Shown here piece after piece: positions 21,082 through 33,369 of a DNA stretch of 64,000 nt (its first letter is position 1; each line of letters starts with the position of its first letter). The stretch spans positions 4,245,092 through 4,309,091 of the forward strand of contig KV748176.1 of NCBI GenBank assembly GCA_001692895.1, written 5' to 3'. The stretch is from Cenococcum geophilum 1.58 (lineage: Eukaryota; Ascomycota; Dothideomycetes; Gloniales; Gloniaceae). The position numbers were made by a program, and so were the translations under genes. A model generated the notes under the pieces. The model made no database searches. It saw nothing but the letters and a program-made list of their open reading frames with translations, and was not told where the DNA came from.

Positions 21082-21973
21082 GCTTGGCAGAACTTTATTT
21101 TACTGTGCAAGCCTTGTATAGAGGGGAAGCAGGGGTAAAATTAAGCGCCTTGCCCACTCGGGGAGGTGGCGTAGCGGGTGGTTCTCCAAAAAAAAAAACG
21201 GTCTATTGAATTAGCAATCCGGGAGGTGATAGGCGGGCACCTAGGTCATTCACAACGACTGAATGACGGTCTAGGGTTGTCTGAACCCCGCACCACCAAA
21301 TCGCTCGTTTCGGTCACCTGATCCCTGCCGCCGCACCTTTTGGGATTTCGAGAGCCTTTGGTTTTGGTGGACTTGGCGATAATAGCGGTAAAAAAGAAAT
21401 TGGTAGACTGACACTGTGCAATGGAGCATCGTTTAGGGGAGGGTGGAAGATGGGAGGTTGGTTTTGGGACGCTCTGGACCTTTCACGGTTAACGTTTCCA
21501 GGACTGGAATGGTTTTGGCAAAGCTTAAGTCGAATTTAAAACGTGCATCTGTTAAGGACGGAATACATGGCATATATTCTGAAAAAGGTCAGAAGTGACG
21601 AGGCAAAAATGTAAGAAAAGATATCGATAGCTTAAAATCACCTTTGTCACAGCTGAAATCCGAGTATTATCATGGAACATGCCGGGTTCCCTACCACCCT
21701 ACTGCCTACCACCTTATTCCAGTTACTACACCTTCCTTATGTATATATAAGGCTCCTTGGAGCCAGTGTGAATAGATGGAGTCTTCTCATTCTTTATCTT
21801 CTGATCTTCCAAGATCGACAAAACACTACCGGGAACGGACGGGTACATTGGGTCTAGCACTGATTCCACATGAATCATGCGGCTATGGTTAAGCACAGTT
21901 TATGACAATTTTTTATGGCCCACCAGAAACCTCAAATTTCGACAAAGCCGAGCATTTTATAGACTAGAAATTT

Positions 21974-22786
21974 CTATTTCACGGGATGACTTCTGATCCT
22001 CTTCTCTTTCTGTGCTCTCCTATCCATATTCTTCTGGGTCCCGCTAATCCTCCCTTCCCTATATTTCGCTCCATATAGCTTCCTGGTATCTTCATCGCTC
22101 CTCATCCACAAAATATCGTAGTCGCTTTCCTCCGTCATGACAGCATCTCTTTCTGTATGAAAGCCTTGAACTACTTTGCACTTATACCCCTTCTTTTTGT
22201 AAGCCTCTTCAACGTCTCCCCCAAGTCTCAGGCTATTTATTCGAGTTTGAGTTGCATTTAAGCGACGATTAGGTTGCGGAGTATGCAAGTATATTGTTAT
22301 CCGATCCGGTGAGACATCGTGAGAGTCTAGGTATGCAAGACCCATTGTGTCCGCGCCGCCAGCATTTGACATGATGAAATTGTCCCCTTGTGCAATTGCA
22401 GCATCGAGAGGAGTAACATAATTTTGAGCAAATTGCGACGCCGTGATGTCGATATGTCCTGATAAAAAGGCAATTTGCGGTCGGTCTTGCTGAATTTCTA
22501 GGGTTTGTGATGAGGGTGGGAGGGCAGCTGCGAGGTCTCGCGTGGGACCTTGTGGAGAGGAGATAGATTGTACGCCCGAATTGACGGATCTAGCAGGCGA
22601 TTTTTTCATTGGCGTCGGTGTAGGAAAGATAGGGGGAGCTGCTTTATTTCCACTGCCAACGATGGCTGCGTAAGATAATGGTGGCAGTACCATAGTATTG
22701 AAACGCTTGCCTTTAGCAATGAACCTAAGTCTTGATTTGCGGAATACCGGGATAGTAGGGAATGTAGGCCAGATATACAGACCCAT
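21974..22786 (-). CDS. SLOG-like predicted nucleotide-binding protein
   Basis: Intronless. 270 aa from the first Met, or 239 aa from the Met at 22693 (MVLPPLSYAAIVG), which is the more natural start. The N-terminal ~110 residues are Pro/Ser-rich. The core (~105-235) resembles the Rossmann-like SLOG/YspA fold seen in fungal hypothetical proteins: IAFLSGHIDITASQFAQNY, ARG-like loop AAIAQGDNFIMSNAGGADTM (putative phosphate-binding Gly loop), RITIYLHTP, and ERDAVMTEESDYDILWMRS. The C-terminus is basic (RRAQKEKRIRSHPVK). SLOG domains bind or cleave nucleotide derivatives; the ligand here is unknown. It is assigned from remembered family pattern, without a search. Confidence 0.6.
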   Translation of the reverse strand: MGLYIWPTFPTIPVFRKSRLRFIAKGKRFNTMVLPPLSYAAIVGSGNKAAPPIFPTPTPMKKSPARSVNSGVQSISSPQGPTRDLAAALPPSSQTLEIQQDRPQIAFLSGHIDITASQFAQNYVTPLDAAIAQGDNFIMSNAGGADTMGLAYLDSHDVSPDRITIYLHTPQPNRRLNATQTRINSLRLGGDVEEAYKKKGYKCKVVQGFHTERDAVMTEESDYDILWMRSDEDTRKLYGAKYREGRISGTQKNMDRRAQKEKRIRSHPVK

Positions 22787-23245
22787 GATTTACGGAGCTT
22801 AGTGGGATGAGCAATGACGCTTAGCATCGGCATACCGCTTGCAGAAGCCTGATTCCGGGTATGATAAATGGTCGCAACTCTTCGATCAAGTGCTAAAAGA
22901 AGGAGGATTTCATGGACAATTCATCCTCTGTTAAGCTGTTTGGAGGTGGAGATAGTTTATGAGGTCGCTAGGTTAGGCCTTGTAAGTAAAAACGCTAGCG
23001 GAGAATATTAAAATGAGAGCAGTCGTTAAAAAGCTATTTGGTTCTCTGCTGTAGTTCTTCCGTCTGGCTCGGGTATGTTGATTTAGTGGTAGAAATGGAC
23101 ATCTACCCAAATCTTACATTCTTGGCAAGGTGCACGTGCCTTCGTATTCTCGTTCATGCGATCCGTATAAAATCAATGCTCCCCCCCCACCTGAGTTTTA
23201 TTAACATCTCTCAAGCCATAATTTAAGCGCCTTGGCTGACTAACA
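22787..23245. promoter_or_regulatory. Divergent intergenic region
   Basis: 459 bp between the SLOG-like gene (-) and the small membrane-protein gene (+). Both promoters are expected here. No specific motif assigned. Confidence 0.35.
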
Positions 23246-23629
23246 ATGACCTTTCTCCCTGTTGTGACTCCTAACGGCGCTAGATACACAGCCTTCCTTT
23301 TCAGCTTCGCTGCAACATCAATTGGCCTTTACGCGTTCACTGCTCCAGCTGGTGCAGCAGTCTGGTTTGGTCTTCCTTCCCATGCAAAGTCCCCTTTCTT
23401 CCAAGCCAAGGGTGCTCGAGATATCACCCTTGGCCTTGCGTATGCCTTGTGTGCACGTCAACGGTATATATCTGCGATCAAAACTTTGATGGTTTGCCAT
23501 ATTATTACTGGCGTTACGGACTCGGTCATTGTATGGCGATTTGGAGACAGAGAGAGAAGCTGGGGACATATAATTGGGACGGGGGCGTTAGCTATTATGG
23601 CTGGACAATTTCTATGGGCTGGATTATAA
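23246..23629 (+). CDS. Small four-helix membrane protein, DUF4267-like
   Basis: Intronless, 127 aa. About four hydrophobic segments: ~13-30 (TAFLFSFAATSIGLYAF), ~62-70, ~80-100 and ~108-125 (GHIIGTGALAIMAGQFLWAG). The motifs K-G-A-R-D-I-T-L-G-L at ~55-64 and a conserved central Arg/Asp suit the DUF4267 family of fungal small integral membrane proteins. Function unknown. The assignment is from pattern recall. Confidence 0.65.
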   Translation: MTFLPVVTPNGARYTAFLFSFAATSIGLYAFTAPAGAAVWFGLPSHAKSPFFQAKGARDITLGLAYALCARQRYISAIKTLMVCHIITGVTDSVIVWRFGDRERSWGHIIGTGALAIMAGQFLWAGL

Positions 23630-24779
23630 TATGCAAAGAAGTGTTCTCTATCTTTCCACGTGGTCCTGCAGCAAACGACAGTATTTTATGCATGGGCTTG
23701 ATCAACATTGCCTGAATATCTAACCCAATCTTGCATGAATGATAACCATATTTCTTTGCCTCATTATAGCCTCGTAATCTTTTTATTTTGGTGAAACTTT
23801 CAATCCTGCATTTTGCTTTTTGTGTGCTAGACTCTTTTCACAGATTTAAGGAGTTATCTGGCTGCAGCTTCTCACTCTATCACTGACGCAGCGTTTTCTT
23901 AGAGCCCTAGGGCTGTTTATCATTTCGAAATAATTTCGTGGCTAGCTTTGAGATAGTACCTTTTTTTCTGGTCATTGGATGACAACGTACTTAAAAAATT
24001 CGTGGAAGGATAAGGAGCAACGATCCGAGATAAATCGGAACTATGTTCTTTCACAAAATCATCGAATAGACATCATGTAATCGAACTACATTCCATAAAT
24101 TCCTCTTCTAATATCGCTATCACCTCCTAGCCAACGCATACCTCCTTGTTATAGTATTAGCCTATCGTTTTTCTGCTTATCACGCCAACCTTACACAACA
24201 CTCTTCGTTATCCTAGTTAGGATCAGCACGCATGGTTCCTTAAACAAAGCCAGAAGTAAATCTCCACCTCGAACAGGCTAGTAGAGTTCACAGCATATCT
24301 TTTACTGTGACAAATAACCATACATTAATTTGTTTCCAAGATTGAAAATTTCGGTGATACGTGAGTCCCCTGCGTATAAGAGGATTGAGCCGCCTGCTAT
24401 CCCCGCATAGCCTTCAGCCAGGGGGCATGGCTGACATGGAAGAATGATGAGTGTTATGAGCGCCTTGGGGGCTGCGTCTTCTATTAAGAGGCTGCCAAGT
24501 CGATTTCTTAATGGTAAGATTTGTCGTGTGGTGGGTCTGATGTTCAAGTATGGCAAACTTGGTGTTTGATAAGGTTTTCACGTGTGCCAGATGAATATTC
24601 TTTCCTTAATGACCACAATTCTAAAAACCGAACAATTTTGTCGGAGTTGCTTGCAAGTTGCGATAGAATCAGCCAACCGAATGCTGAAGCAAGCATTGCC
24701 CAATAGTATACGAGACGTCAACAGGAGAATACGATCTACTGCTCCGCGACAATATTTCAAGTATCTTTCGAAAGGGCAG
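23630..24779. other. AT-rich intergenic region, no gene seen
   Basis: About 1.1 kb with short chance frames only, ending where a decayed coding region begins. Confidence 0.4.
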
Positions 24780-25681
24780 AACCTCGCTGAATCGCACTGC
24801 ATGCAAAACGTCTCCTGCACGCATCTCACGATAATAATTCCAACGAAACTGGAAAAAATCATCCATCGTCCGAGTGAGTTACGTGAGATTATTTTTGGCT
24901 ATGTCCTTAAATTCGACTTTCCTGGTTTCACTACAATAGAGAGCTGCGGGAGTCTTCATGCATGTCGCCTGAGTCTCGCAGTCCTTGACCGAAAAAGATA
25001 TAGAAAGGACAATGAATAAAACCTTCCATGAGCTATTTTTGGCTAGATCTGGCGGTAAGCACCCCTTATAATCCTTATCAGCAATCGAACATTTTATATT
25101 TTAGCTTATACAATTTGGGGCGTTCTAGGACGAAAAGGTGTGCTGCGTCCTGAACAGCCGAATTTGCACAAGTTCTCTAAATGTGTACTTGAGAATGGCC
25201 GATAAACGAAGCTAGGACATCTATTCTAGGAGAGGAAGAATACGTCCAAACATTAGAGAGATTCAACTGCGCTATATGAGGGAAAATGATTGGGAGAGGC
25301 TCAATAGACCTCTTCTGGGCGTGGTTCCTGATTGGCGTGAATCTTTTAAGATGCTGATAAAATATCCTCATGTATGGTCCAAATCGGTCTTGCAGTGCGC
25401 GAATCAATGCTTCATGAATGTGCAGTTCATCATTCAATACCGAGTACGGAAATGTATACATCGCGCGATATTGGAGAGTCAGACGTTCTGAGAATGAACT
25501 AGATGTTAATGAGTGGATGGGGAGCTGGGAGGCTCTGGAGCGGTCCCCATACTGCACGCAGGGGCTGGACTGGACCGCGAAACACCCGACCGCTTCAGTC
25601 AAAGCTTGGATAGAGATTTTACCTCGATCGTCTGGGGAGGGGCTCGGACATGTGAGCGGGCGGGAAGGTTTTGAAGGTTGA
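24780..25681 (+). pseudogene. Decayed F-box/2EXR-like hypothetical gene
   Basis: Coding-like peptide blocks occur in order on the plus strand but in changing frames. They are PSELREIIFGYVLKFDF (~24870-24920, like the L-P-x-E-L-R-x-x-I start of fungal 2EXR/F-box-like proteins), HACRLSLAVL, NKTFHELFLARSGG (shifted frame), GRKGVLRPEQPNLHKFSKC, GRIRPNIREIQLRYMREN (after a stop), and finally WMGSWEALERSPYC in yet another frame. A possible GT-AG intron lies near 25054-25103. At least two frameshifts and one stop remain, so it is most likely a relic. Alternatively the open frame on the opposite strand at 25177-25602 is real, but it shows no domain. Confidence 0.3.
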
Positions 25682-25689
25682 CGATCTGC

Positions 25690-26414
25690 ATTGAGGTCTC
25701 TTCTAGAATGTTGGGGTGAAAGATGGAGGGAGTAGAATGCGCTGTTCTGCTAGGTAGGCCAAAAGATGACCTGGATTATTGCCCCTTCAATGGAGATAAA
25801 AGGCAGAGAGAAGAAGGGTGGGAAGAGTGTGTAATAGGTGTGGGTATGTGGTTGATGGCTGATGATAGACGCCGTGGAGGATCGGGGTTCCTTTAATTAG
25901 CATCCACGGCTTAATTCTCACGTAGGCCTTCATGCGCGCATTGCTCTGGCAGTGTCAGCGCCGTGCGCCTTGAAGCGGGTTGAAACCGTGGCAAAATTCA
26001 ATCAGGTTACCCTTTTGAGGCTGGCGGCCCTTGTCTCGCGTCGGCTTCGTGTTGCCCATCACGATTGGTCTGCCGGAGCTTCACCTCATGCCTGCCTCTC
26101 CGCGACTGTGCTCCTTAACATTCCTCCAATTGTGCTACAGAGACAATCACCTCCCTCTAGTCTCATCGCAAACACTCATACCATACAGCTAGCACAATAG
26201 TATACGTCCCTGACGGCTAATCGTCCCCTCCTTCTATCATCTCTCCCGCGCCTACCCTACTCCGCATCCACAATTAGAACCTTGTCGTCTGCACTCCGCC
26301 TTTTACCAAGCAATTCCAGACCACCACCCGAAACGTCCACTTGTCCATCACGACCACAACTGCCTTCCGCTGTCTAGATTGCTACTCCGCTGTTAGACAG
26401 CTGCTCTGGCCGTC
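25690..26414. promoter_or_regulatory. CAC2 upstream region
   Basis: About 725 bp before the CAC2 start. CT-rich tracts (26090-26350) resemble pyrimidine-rich fungal promoters and 5' leaders. No other feature seen. Confidence 0.35.
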
Positions 26415-29035
26415 ATGAAGGCTACGCCGCTTCTTGTGTCTTGGCACAACGACAACGCTCCCATCTATTCAGCTCATTTCGAACCCCACGGAAAAGGCCG
26501 TCTGGCAACTGCAGGAGGAGATAACAATGTCCGGGTAAGCCCTCTGGATATCCTCGAGATTTGGCTGGTTTCTTGCTGACCGTCAACGAAGCTGTGGAAA
26601 GTAGAAGCAAACGGCGAGGAGAGGAAAGTGACTTATCTTTCTACCCTCGTAAAGCACACGCAGGCTGTGAATGTCGTCCGATGGTGTCCTCGAGGTAGGT
26701 GTATAAACATACTACTGCTACTGTTCCCTTATCTAACCCCTTGATCTTAGGTGAGCTCCTCGGCAGCGCGGGAGACGATGGTAATATCCTTCTTTGGGTC
26801 CCGTCCGAGAACCAGACGCATCCCGCCACATTTGGGGAAGACGGGTTGGAAGACAAGGAAACGTGGCGGGTCAAACACATGTGCCGGTCTATGGGCTCAG
26901 AAATATATGATATGGCCTGGTCTCCTGATGGGGTCTTCTTCATCACCGGGAGTATGGATAACATCGCTAGGATATATAATGCACAGACAGGTAAAGTTTG
27001 CTGTCTGTGTCTGCCTCAGGCCTCAGCACTGATACGTTTCAAGGTAACTGCGTCCGACAAATCGCAGAGCACAACCACTATGTCCAAGGTGTAGCATGGG
27101 ATCCTTTAAATGAATACGTCGCAACACAATCGTCGGATCGATCGGTGCATATTTACACCTTGAAGAACAAGGATGGACAGTTCTCGCTCGCACAACACAG
27201 CAAAGTTACAAAGATGGATCTACCTGCTCGGAGGATATCTTCCACAAGTCCAGCACCCCCGGACTTCTCGGGCAGGGCCCATTTTATATCAGAGGGAACA
27301 ATGATGGGCGCTGGATCACCAGTACCATCAGCACCCGGCACGCCTAATTCATTGGTCCTTCCAATGAATCCGCCGCCGACATCGCATAGCCGCCGTTCGT
27401 CGTTCGGTTCTTCACCATCCATGCGGCGCTCCGTTTCTCCGGCACCTTCGATACCCCTTCCCGCAGTTATGCCGTCAAATTCTCCAGGTTTATCGGGGCT
27501 TGGTGTGAGGAACGCTCCCATATATGCCAACGAGACCTTCACTTCATTCTTCCGACGCCTCGCATTTGCTCCGGATGGAAGTCTACTCTTCACACCGGCC
27601 GGACAGTACAAGACCCTACATTCTTCATTCAATGAAATGGCGAAAGGCTCTGACGACATGATTAATACCGTCTATATCTATACAAGAGCGGGTCTAAACA
27701 AACCCCCTATTGCGTATCTGCCTGGCCACAAGAAACCATCCGTTGCTGTGCGATGTTCTCCTATTTACTACACTCTTCGGCAAGCAATCCCGACGACGAG
27801 ACAAATTACAATCGACACGGCGTCGGCAGAAGACGAGATACAAGCATTGCCGGAACCGGCGCTTCCCTCGAAAATGCCAACCTCAAATTCATCGATGGAT
27901 CCACCCCCTCTTACCAACGCTCCATCTCCGTCACCTAGTTTCGCAGCGTCTTCTCCAAAACCGGTAGATTCTGATGCTCCTACGTCGGCTGGTCTTTCTG
28001 GCAGTCCTCCTCTAGCTTTTAACCTGCCTTATAGAATGGTTTATGCGGTCGCAACGCAAGATGCAATTCATGTGTATGATACGCAACAACAGAAACCGCT
28101 CTGCATCGTCAGCAATCTTCACTTTGCCACATTTACAGACCTTACATGGTAAGCATTCGTAATACCAGTTCATATCCTGTCCTTTCCTCGTAGTTGCATA
28201 TTTTAGATAGTGCCCTGGCCTCTATGTCCTCTGTCTCATACTCCAAGGGAGAATTTGGAACGTTACTAACTAGTTTAATAGGTCCAACGATGGACTCACT
28301 CTCCTTATGACTTCCTCTGATGGCTTCTGCTCTTGCCTCACCTTCGCTTCTGGCGAACTCGGGCAAGTTTACCACGGTACACCTGCAGTGCAAATGACAA
28401 CAAAGCATCACCCTTCAGCGATCAACACGGCAGCAAGTTCCACGCAATCTACCCCGACGCCCACCCCGACGTCCTCGAGCATGCCAGCATCCGCCATGGC
28501 AATGTCCAAACAACCATCGGCAGGTTTCCCTGCAAGCCCGTCCTCATTTGCGCCCGCACGGCCGGGCAGTCCGACCAGGAGTAACTCGATATCGAGTGTT
28601 GCGACACAGTCATCTTTTGCACCCACTGCGGAGTCAGGGATTGTCATGAATAATTCAACTCCAGTCATGAGCTCTGTTCCTAGCGTCGCAGCGACTAACT
28701 CAGGGACTATTGGCGGGATGCCGATGTGGACCCCACCGTTGACGCCGGCGTATGGGCAAGGTACGCATAGTGCAAGCAGTTCTGTTAGTGGGATTGTAAA
28801 CATCCCAGGCTGGAGGGAAAGCGAAAGTGAAAAAGAGGATGCTGGAGGGAGTGGGAGGGAAAGAAGAAAGAGGGAAGCAGGAGCAGAGGTAGAAGGAGCA
28901 GACAGGGGGGAGAAGAGAAGAAGGGTGGCGCCGACGCTTGTGAGTGTTGGCGGCGGGGAGGTTGAGGTGGACACGGTTGGGACTAGTGGTCCTGAGGAAG
29001 CGGACGCATCTACTCCGACTGCTCTCACGTCATAA
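26415..29035 (+). CDS. CAC2: Chromatin assembly factor 1 subunit B, Cac2/p60 homologue
   Basis: Five exons: 26415-26534, 26592-26694, 26751-26990, 27044-28148, 28282-29035 (2322 bp, 773 aa); introns 53-133 bp, GT-AG. N-terminal WD40 propeller blades: WHNDNAPIYSAHFEP, RLATAGGDNNVRLWKV, VNVVRWCPRGELLGSAGDD, IYDMAWSPDGVFFITGS, VQGVAWDPLNEYVATQSSD; later RRLAFAPDGSLLFTPAGQ and WSNDGLTLLMTSSDGFCS close the ring. Between blades is an S/P-rich insert. The C-terminal ~230 residues are disordered and S/T/P-rich, with a charged KKE/R patch. With Cac1 and Cac3 (Msi1) it deposits H3-H4 behind replication forks. All diagnostic p60 segments are present, so the assignment is firm. Confidence 0.93.
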
Positions 29036-29322
29036 GTGTGGCGGGATATGGAAAGGTAATGTATGAGTATCAAAAGATAGGGTGGATAGGTATCGGGGTT
29101 TTCGGATTACTTTCTCCCTTACTCTATGGGTGATGACCGCAACCACTGGGCCATTCGGTGCAGTCATGGCGGAAGGCAATACTTCAGCCGGGTGGTTTTA
29201 GGCGTTTTCAGGCGTGGTAAGGAGTCTCGTTGGAGCGACAAATGATCAGGTTTATGCATTACACACATTTTGTTGATAGCGATTCCTTACTTTTTTTCGA
29301 TTTTGTTCGATGATACAACATA

Positions 29323-29434
29323 GGTGATAGAGTTGTGACGGTCGGCATAGTTATGACGGTCCCTAACAAATTCCGCCTGTGCGCAGTATGTCCCAAACCG
29401 CCATAACTATGCCGACCGTCATAACCCTATCACC
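29323..29434. mobile_element. 112-bp MITE with TA target site (Tc1/mariner-like)
   Basis: Inverted repeats of ~37 bp: left begins GGTGATAGAGTTGTGACGG at 29323, right ends with the inverted copy at 29434, 3 mismatches in 39 bp counting flanks. TA dinucleotides at 29321-29322 and 29435-29436 fit a TA target duplication. Loop of ~38 bp without coding content. Confidence 0.7.
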
Positions 29435-29470
29435 TACGTTAGGGCATAGAGGTTGATGGTGAAGCTTGTG

Positions 29471-29628
29471 CGGAGGACCGCGTGAAAAGCAATTTCCCCT
29501 TCCTTTTTGGGACTAGCGGTTTTACCCAAAAGGTTGTGGGGTCTTTGGCGCAGAAACCGCCCCGGTAACTCTGGGGGGCGACCACTAGTTCCAAAAGGAA
29601 GGGGAATCGCTTTTCGTGCAGTCCTCCG
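29471..29628. repeat. 158-bp fold-back repeat
   Basis: Left arm 29471-29516 (CGGAGGACCGCGTGAAAAGC...) and right arm 29585-29628 are inverted copies of about 45 bp with several mismatches. Its sequence is unrelated to the adjacent MITE. It is probably another miniature transposon, but no target duplication was identified. Confidence 0.65.
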
Positions 29629-30410
29629 TAGCAGATAGCAATATAGTAAACGCCAAATATCCTAGTACCAAGCTTGTTTCACAGAACGAATAGTGCTACC
29701 CATCTCTAAGTAAACACTCGGCTCATAGCTTTACATAGTTAAACTCAGCGATATTCCGTCGCAGGGTGTTCCATGTAGTCTTGTAAACCCTTTAAATTCT
29801 AAAAAGACAGTTAAGCCTCTTTAAGAGTTGGTGAAGTACCAAGTAGGTAGGTAATAAGACTCGCTAACACGTGGGTGACTATGTTTCCCCATTGGTTGCC
29901 ATCCTGTGGGTATGGAGACTCGATCGCAATGCATTAGACTTGCGATATTCCTCCCGCAGATGCGCAGGCTTGTCAAGCTTGTCAAGCTTGTCAGTAACCA
30001 CTTGCATCAGCAATCAGCGTGGTTTTCGATATCAATACTGCCAATAATATTGATCAATATTGTTACTAATCAATATTGGCGAGTATTGGCGAGTATTGGC
30101 GATATTTATAATATTTGCAGATCTTCTTGGCACCCCATCAAATTTTGGCCCTGCTAGTTATATACCCTCTTCCTAGTATATAGCTTTTGGCGTTCTATCT
30201 AGATCGTGCTAATAGGCTACTAGAGCAAACGCAGAGACGTGCGTACGGCTGCGCAGCGCCGGCGCTGCGACGTGGTGGTGTGAAGAAGTCTTTGCTGGGA
30301 GGGTGAGCCCTAGCGGAGGCCTACGAGCACTACTACGTCTTTTCGTATAAGTCTAGTATACTTAAACTACGGCATCTAAACCAGCGTTACCCCTTTCTCC
30401 CTTCCGTACG

Positions 30411-30605
30411 GTATATAACTATATATACGGCAAAACCTATACGGCACGGCGCTGCGACTAAACATATACGGCGTAACTAAACACATACAGACTAAACGTA
30501 TACAGCTATAACTAAGCGTAACGGTATATAACCGAACGCGTACGGATTAGACGTATACGGTGTAACCGAACGTATACGGCATGGCGGCTAAACACATATA
30601 TATAC
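30411..30605. repeat. Degenerate tandem repeat around TATACGGC-TAAAC
   Basis: Inside the hAT element. Repeated short motifs of the form (g)tatacggc followed by g-taac-(t/c)-aaac recur with irregular spacing of ~15-30 bp. It looks like an old minisatellite blurred by mutation. Confidence 0.45.
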
Positions 30606-33369
30606 GCCTTAGGAAGTCTATAATAAACCTCTTATTCCCTACCTTACCTAATAGCCTAGACTTACCTATATAGTATTTCGTCTTCCTCTATATCTTTAGC
30701 TATAGATATATATAGGGGACCTAGGTTAGGGCCCTAGGATAAGATACCTAGTTTTATATTTATCCCGCTAGCTTCTTTACGGTAGAAATTATACTATAAG
30801 TAGAAGGACCTAGGCGTATATATATATATAGGGTAATTAGGGGAGTAAGGAGTAGGCATATAAAACTATACGGCAATTTAACTTTATTAGGAAGTATAGT
30901 ACGAGCGGTAAATAGGGCAAGATAGGTAATTAGAATACTCCTTATACGCGTATGTGTACGGGAGTCTTGAGATGTTAGCGGACCTAAAAAGGTAGTTTTA
31001 TCTTTTTCCTCCCGGTTAATATTATAGTTACGGAATTACTAATCTTAAAGTACTACCCACCTTAATTATTCTCCGCTATGGAGGTTTTTTTTAATATCTA
31101 TAATTTTTCGTGGTTAAGTAGTTTATATAGACTTATAGAGAGAAAAAAGCCGCATTAGACATAACAATAATAATTAATAAATAATTAGAATATTATATAA
31201 TACCCCTGTTTAATTACATCAAAAATTATATATTATGACTTTATACCGGGACCTAAATATTAGTGCCTTATGTACTTAGTATCCTTTTATCTGCTTTATC
31301 TTCTTTATAGTTGGATATAAATTATAGCTTAGTTGTATATGAGTCGGGCGCAACGTACTCTAGTTAATGGAGTAGCACGGTTTAATAGGTTGGGTACTGT
31401 CTATTTTCCCTATATCTTCTATAGTCTTCTTTATATTACTATGCGCGTATTAATTAATATCTGTCTATATTGTGATATAGTAAGGTCTTTTGCTTGTAAT
31501 AAGTTATGTCTATAATGTTTAATTAATTATGTAAGTATGGGTCTACTCTCTATTGGGGTTATAGTTAGTGTAATTAGGCATTAGGGGGTGCGTTTATCGC
31601 TATAATATCTTATATATAGGTATATATATGACTACTTGCTATATTAAATATTAGCGATCCTATTATGTGATAATATGAATTATAAAGCTAAATGTTTATA
31701 GCGCGTTTATACTATTATAGTTGTATGATTTTAGGTGTAAAGATAAGGTTATATATACGCTAACTTATGTAAGCGGCTTGATAATTGAATAGTTATTAGA
31801 GTATTGTATTAGAGGTAACTAATAGCTTGTAAAAGGAAGTGACGTGTACTTAAAAGTGAATGTGGGTACTGATGTATTAGATAGATTGGATTTGCGTAAG
31901 AAGAGTAATATTGTCTTGTAACGCTATTAATGGATGGTATGAGGGTCTGATAGTGGGGAAGGATGCTGATAAGCTGGAAGCAAGTATAAATGTTAGGGTA
32001 TAAGTTTGTGTAGCCGCTTATACGGTTATCTGTATTAGAGCATATAGTGATGATTTATTAGGAGTAACAGTGCGACCTGAGTTACAGATTATATAAGAGG
32101 CACTCGAAAGAGAGGTACTCTTATGTCATTTAATTTAAAGGATGTGTAATGGAGTCGCGCCATGTAGACGGATCTAGGGTTCTAAGGTAGAGGATCTGAG
32201 TGTAGGTTTATATAGATTAAGCTAAGGTCTTCTATTAACCGCCGTAGATAAGGGCAATTATTTTAATATAGCTACTTTATAAGTTTACGTATAATAGGTA
32301 GATTTATATTAAGATTAATCATTATAAAAGGTAAATAAGATATAAAGCGTGGTTTGCTATAGGGACCCTTATTACAACAGATAGTAGTGGTATCCTAAGA
32401 TAGATTTATAAAGTAAATGTAGTTAGTAGGTACTAAGTATTAGGACTATAAAACGGGTACTAAAGATATAGAATATTGTCAAAGGAGAGCTAAAGAGAGA
32501 AAAAGGATAAGTGGTGGCGCCTTCTTAAATCGTTATTATAATTATCTCCTATAGTTATATGTAGTACGGAGTCAAGTATGAGTATAAACTATTAAAACCC
32601 ACTATAATTATCCGCCATAATCTAGCTAATATCTACTAGCTATAATCTACTAGTTTCCTACTTGCGCCGTATAATATAAATTAGTATTATATAGCTGACT
32701 TTATAAGTTTACTATATATGTATTTAATTAATAACTTAAAAGTAAATAATACTAACGTAATCATAGTTTTACGGCCAGTAGTAGTTCCTAAGAAGATTAA
32801 AAAGTAAGGTTATGTAGAGTACTATAAGTAACTTATAGACAACTTATAGGCGAGTCTTAAAAGGCAAAGAGACGGATTATAGGTTTCTTAAATAGAGTTT
32901 TTCCCTATATAATATAGGTAGTATGGAGTAGTCTATATTGGGCTAATAGGGATCTAAATTAAATATTAAGTAAATAAATAATAATAATAATATACCTATT
33001 GTTAAATAAATAAATATTTATATCTAAAATATTAATAAGTTTTATAAATATAATAAATAAATATTATTTAGAAGTATAAGAGATAAGATAAGATATTTAA
33101 TTACGCTATTATTAGCTCCTATTAAGGTCTATATAGTGGGCCTTATATATGGTATGATATATAGAGGGAAACTATATAGGAGCGTATCTAAGAGGTAGAT
33201 AAAACCTCTATTTAAAAGTATAATAAGTAAATTTAAATACTTAAAATTTATATTTATTAGCAAGTAGGTTATATATTTTTAATAAACGCTATTATACTAT
33301 ATAGAGGGTTCTATATATAAAAGCCCTATAATCGCGAAGCCCTATGTACGGGAGACTCTATATAAAGCT

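Larger units (their letters stand above)
19173..21973. other. 2.8-kb gene-poor region with fold-back repeats
   Basis: Upstream of the chitinase start and downstream of the SLOG-like gene. No credible coding gene. It contains an inverted-repeat pair (20780-20919), an imperfect hairpin (21023-21081) and an 11-bp A tract near 21189. A frame at 20209-20664 on the minus strand has no family resemblance and is probably chance. Confidence 0.5.

Noticed and set aside
21160..21200. SINE/tRNA-like segment with TGGCGTAGCGG followed by an 11-bp A tract
   Set aside because: A-box resemblance only; no B-box and no target duplication found.
25177..25602. 141-codon minus-strand frame
   Set aside because: Kept only as an alternative; no domain recognised, and coding-like blocks lie on the opposite strand.
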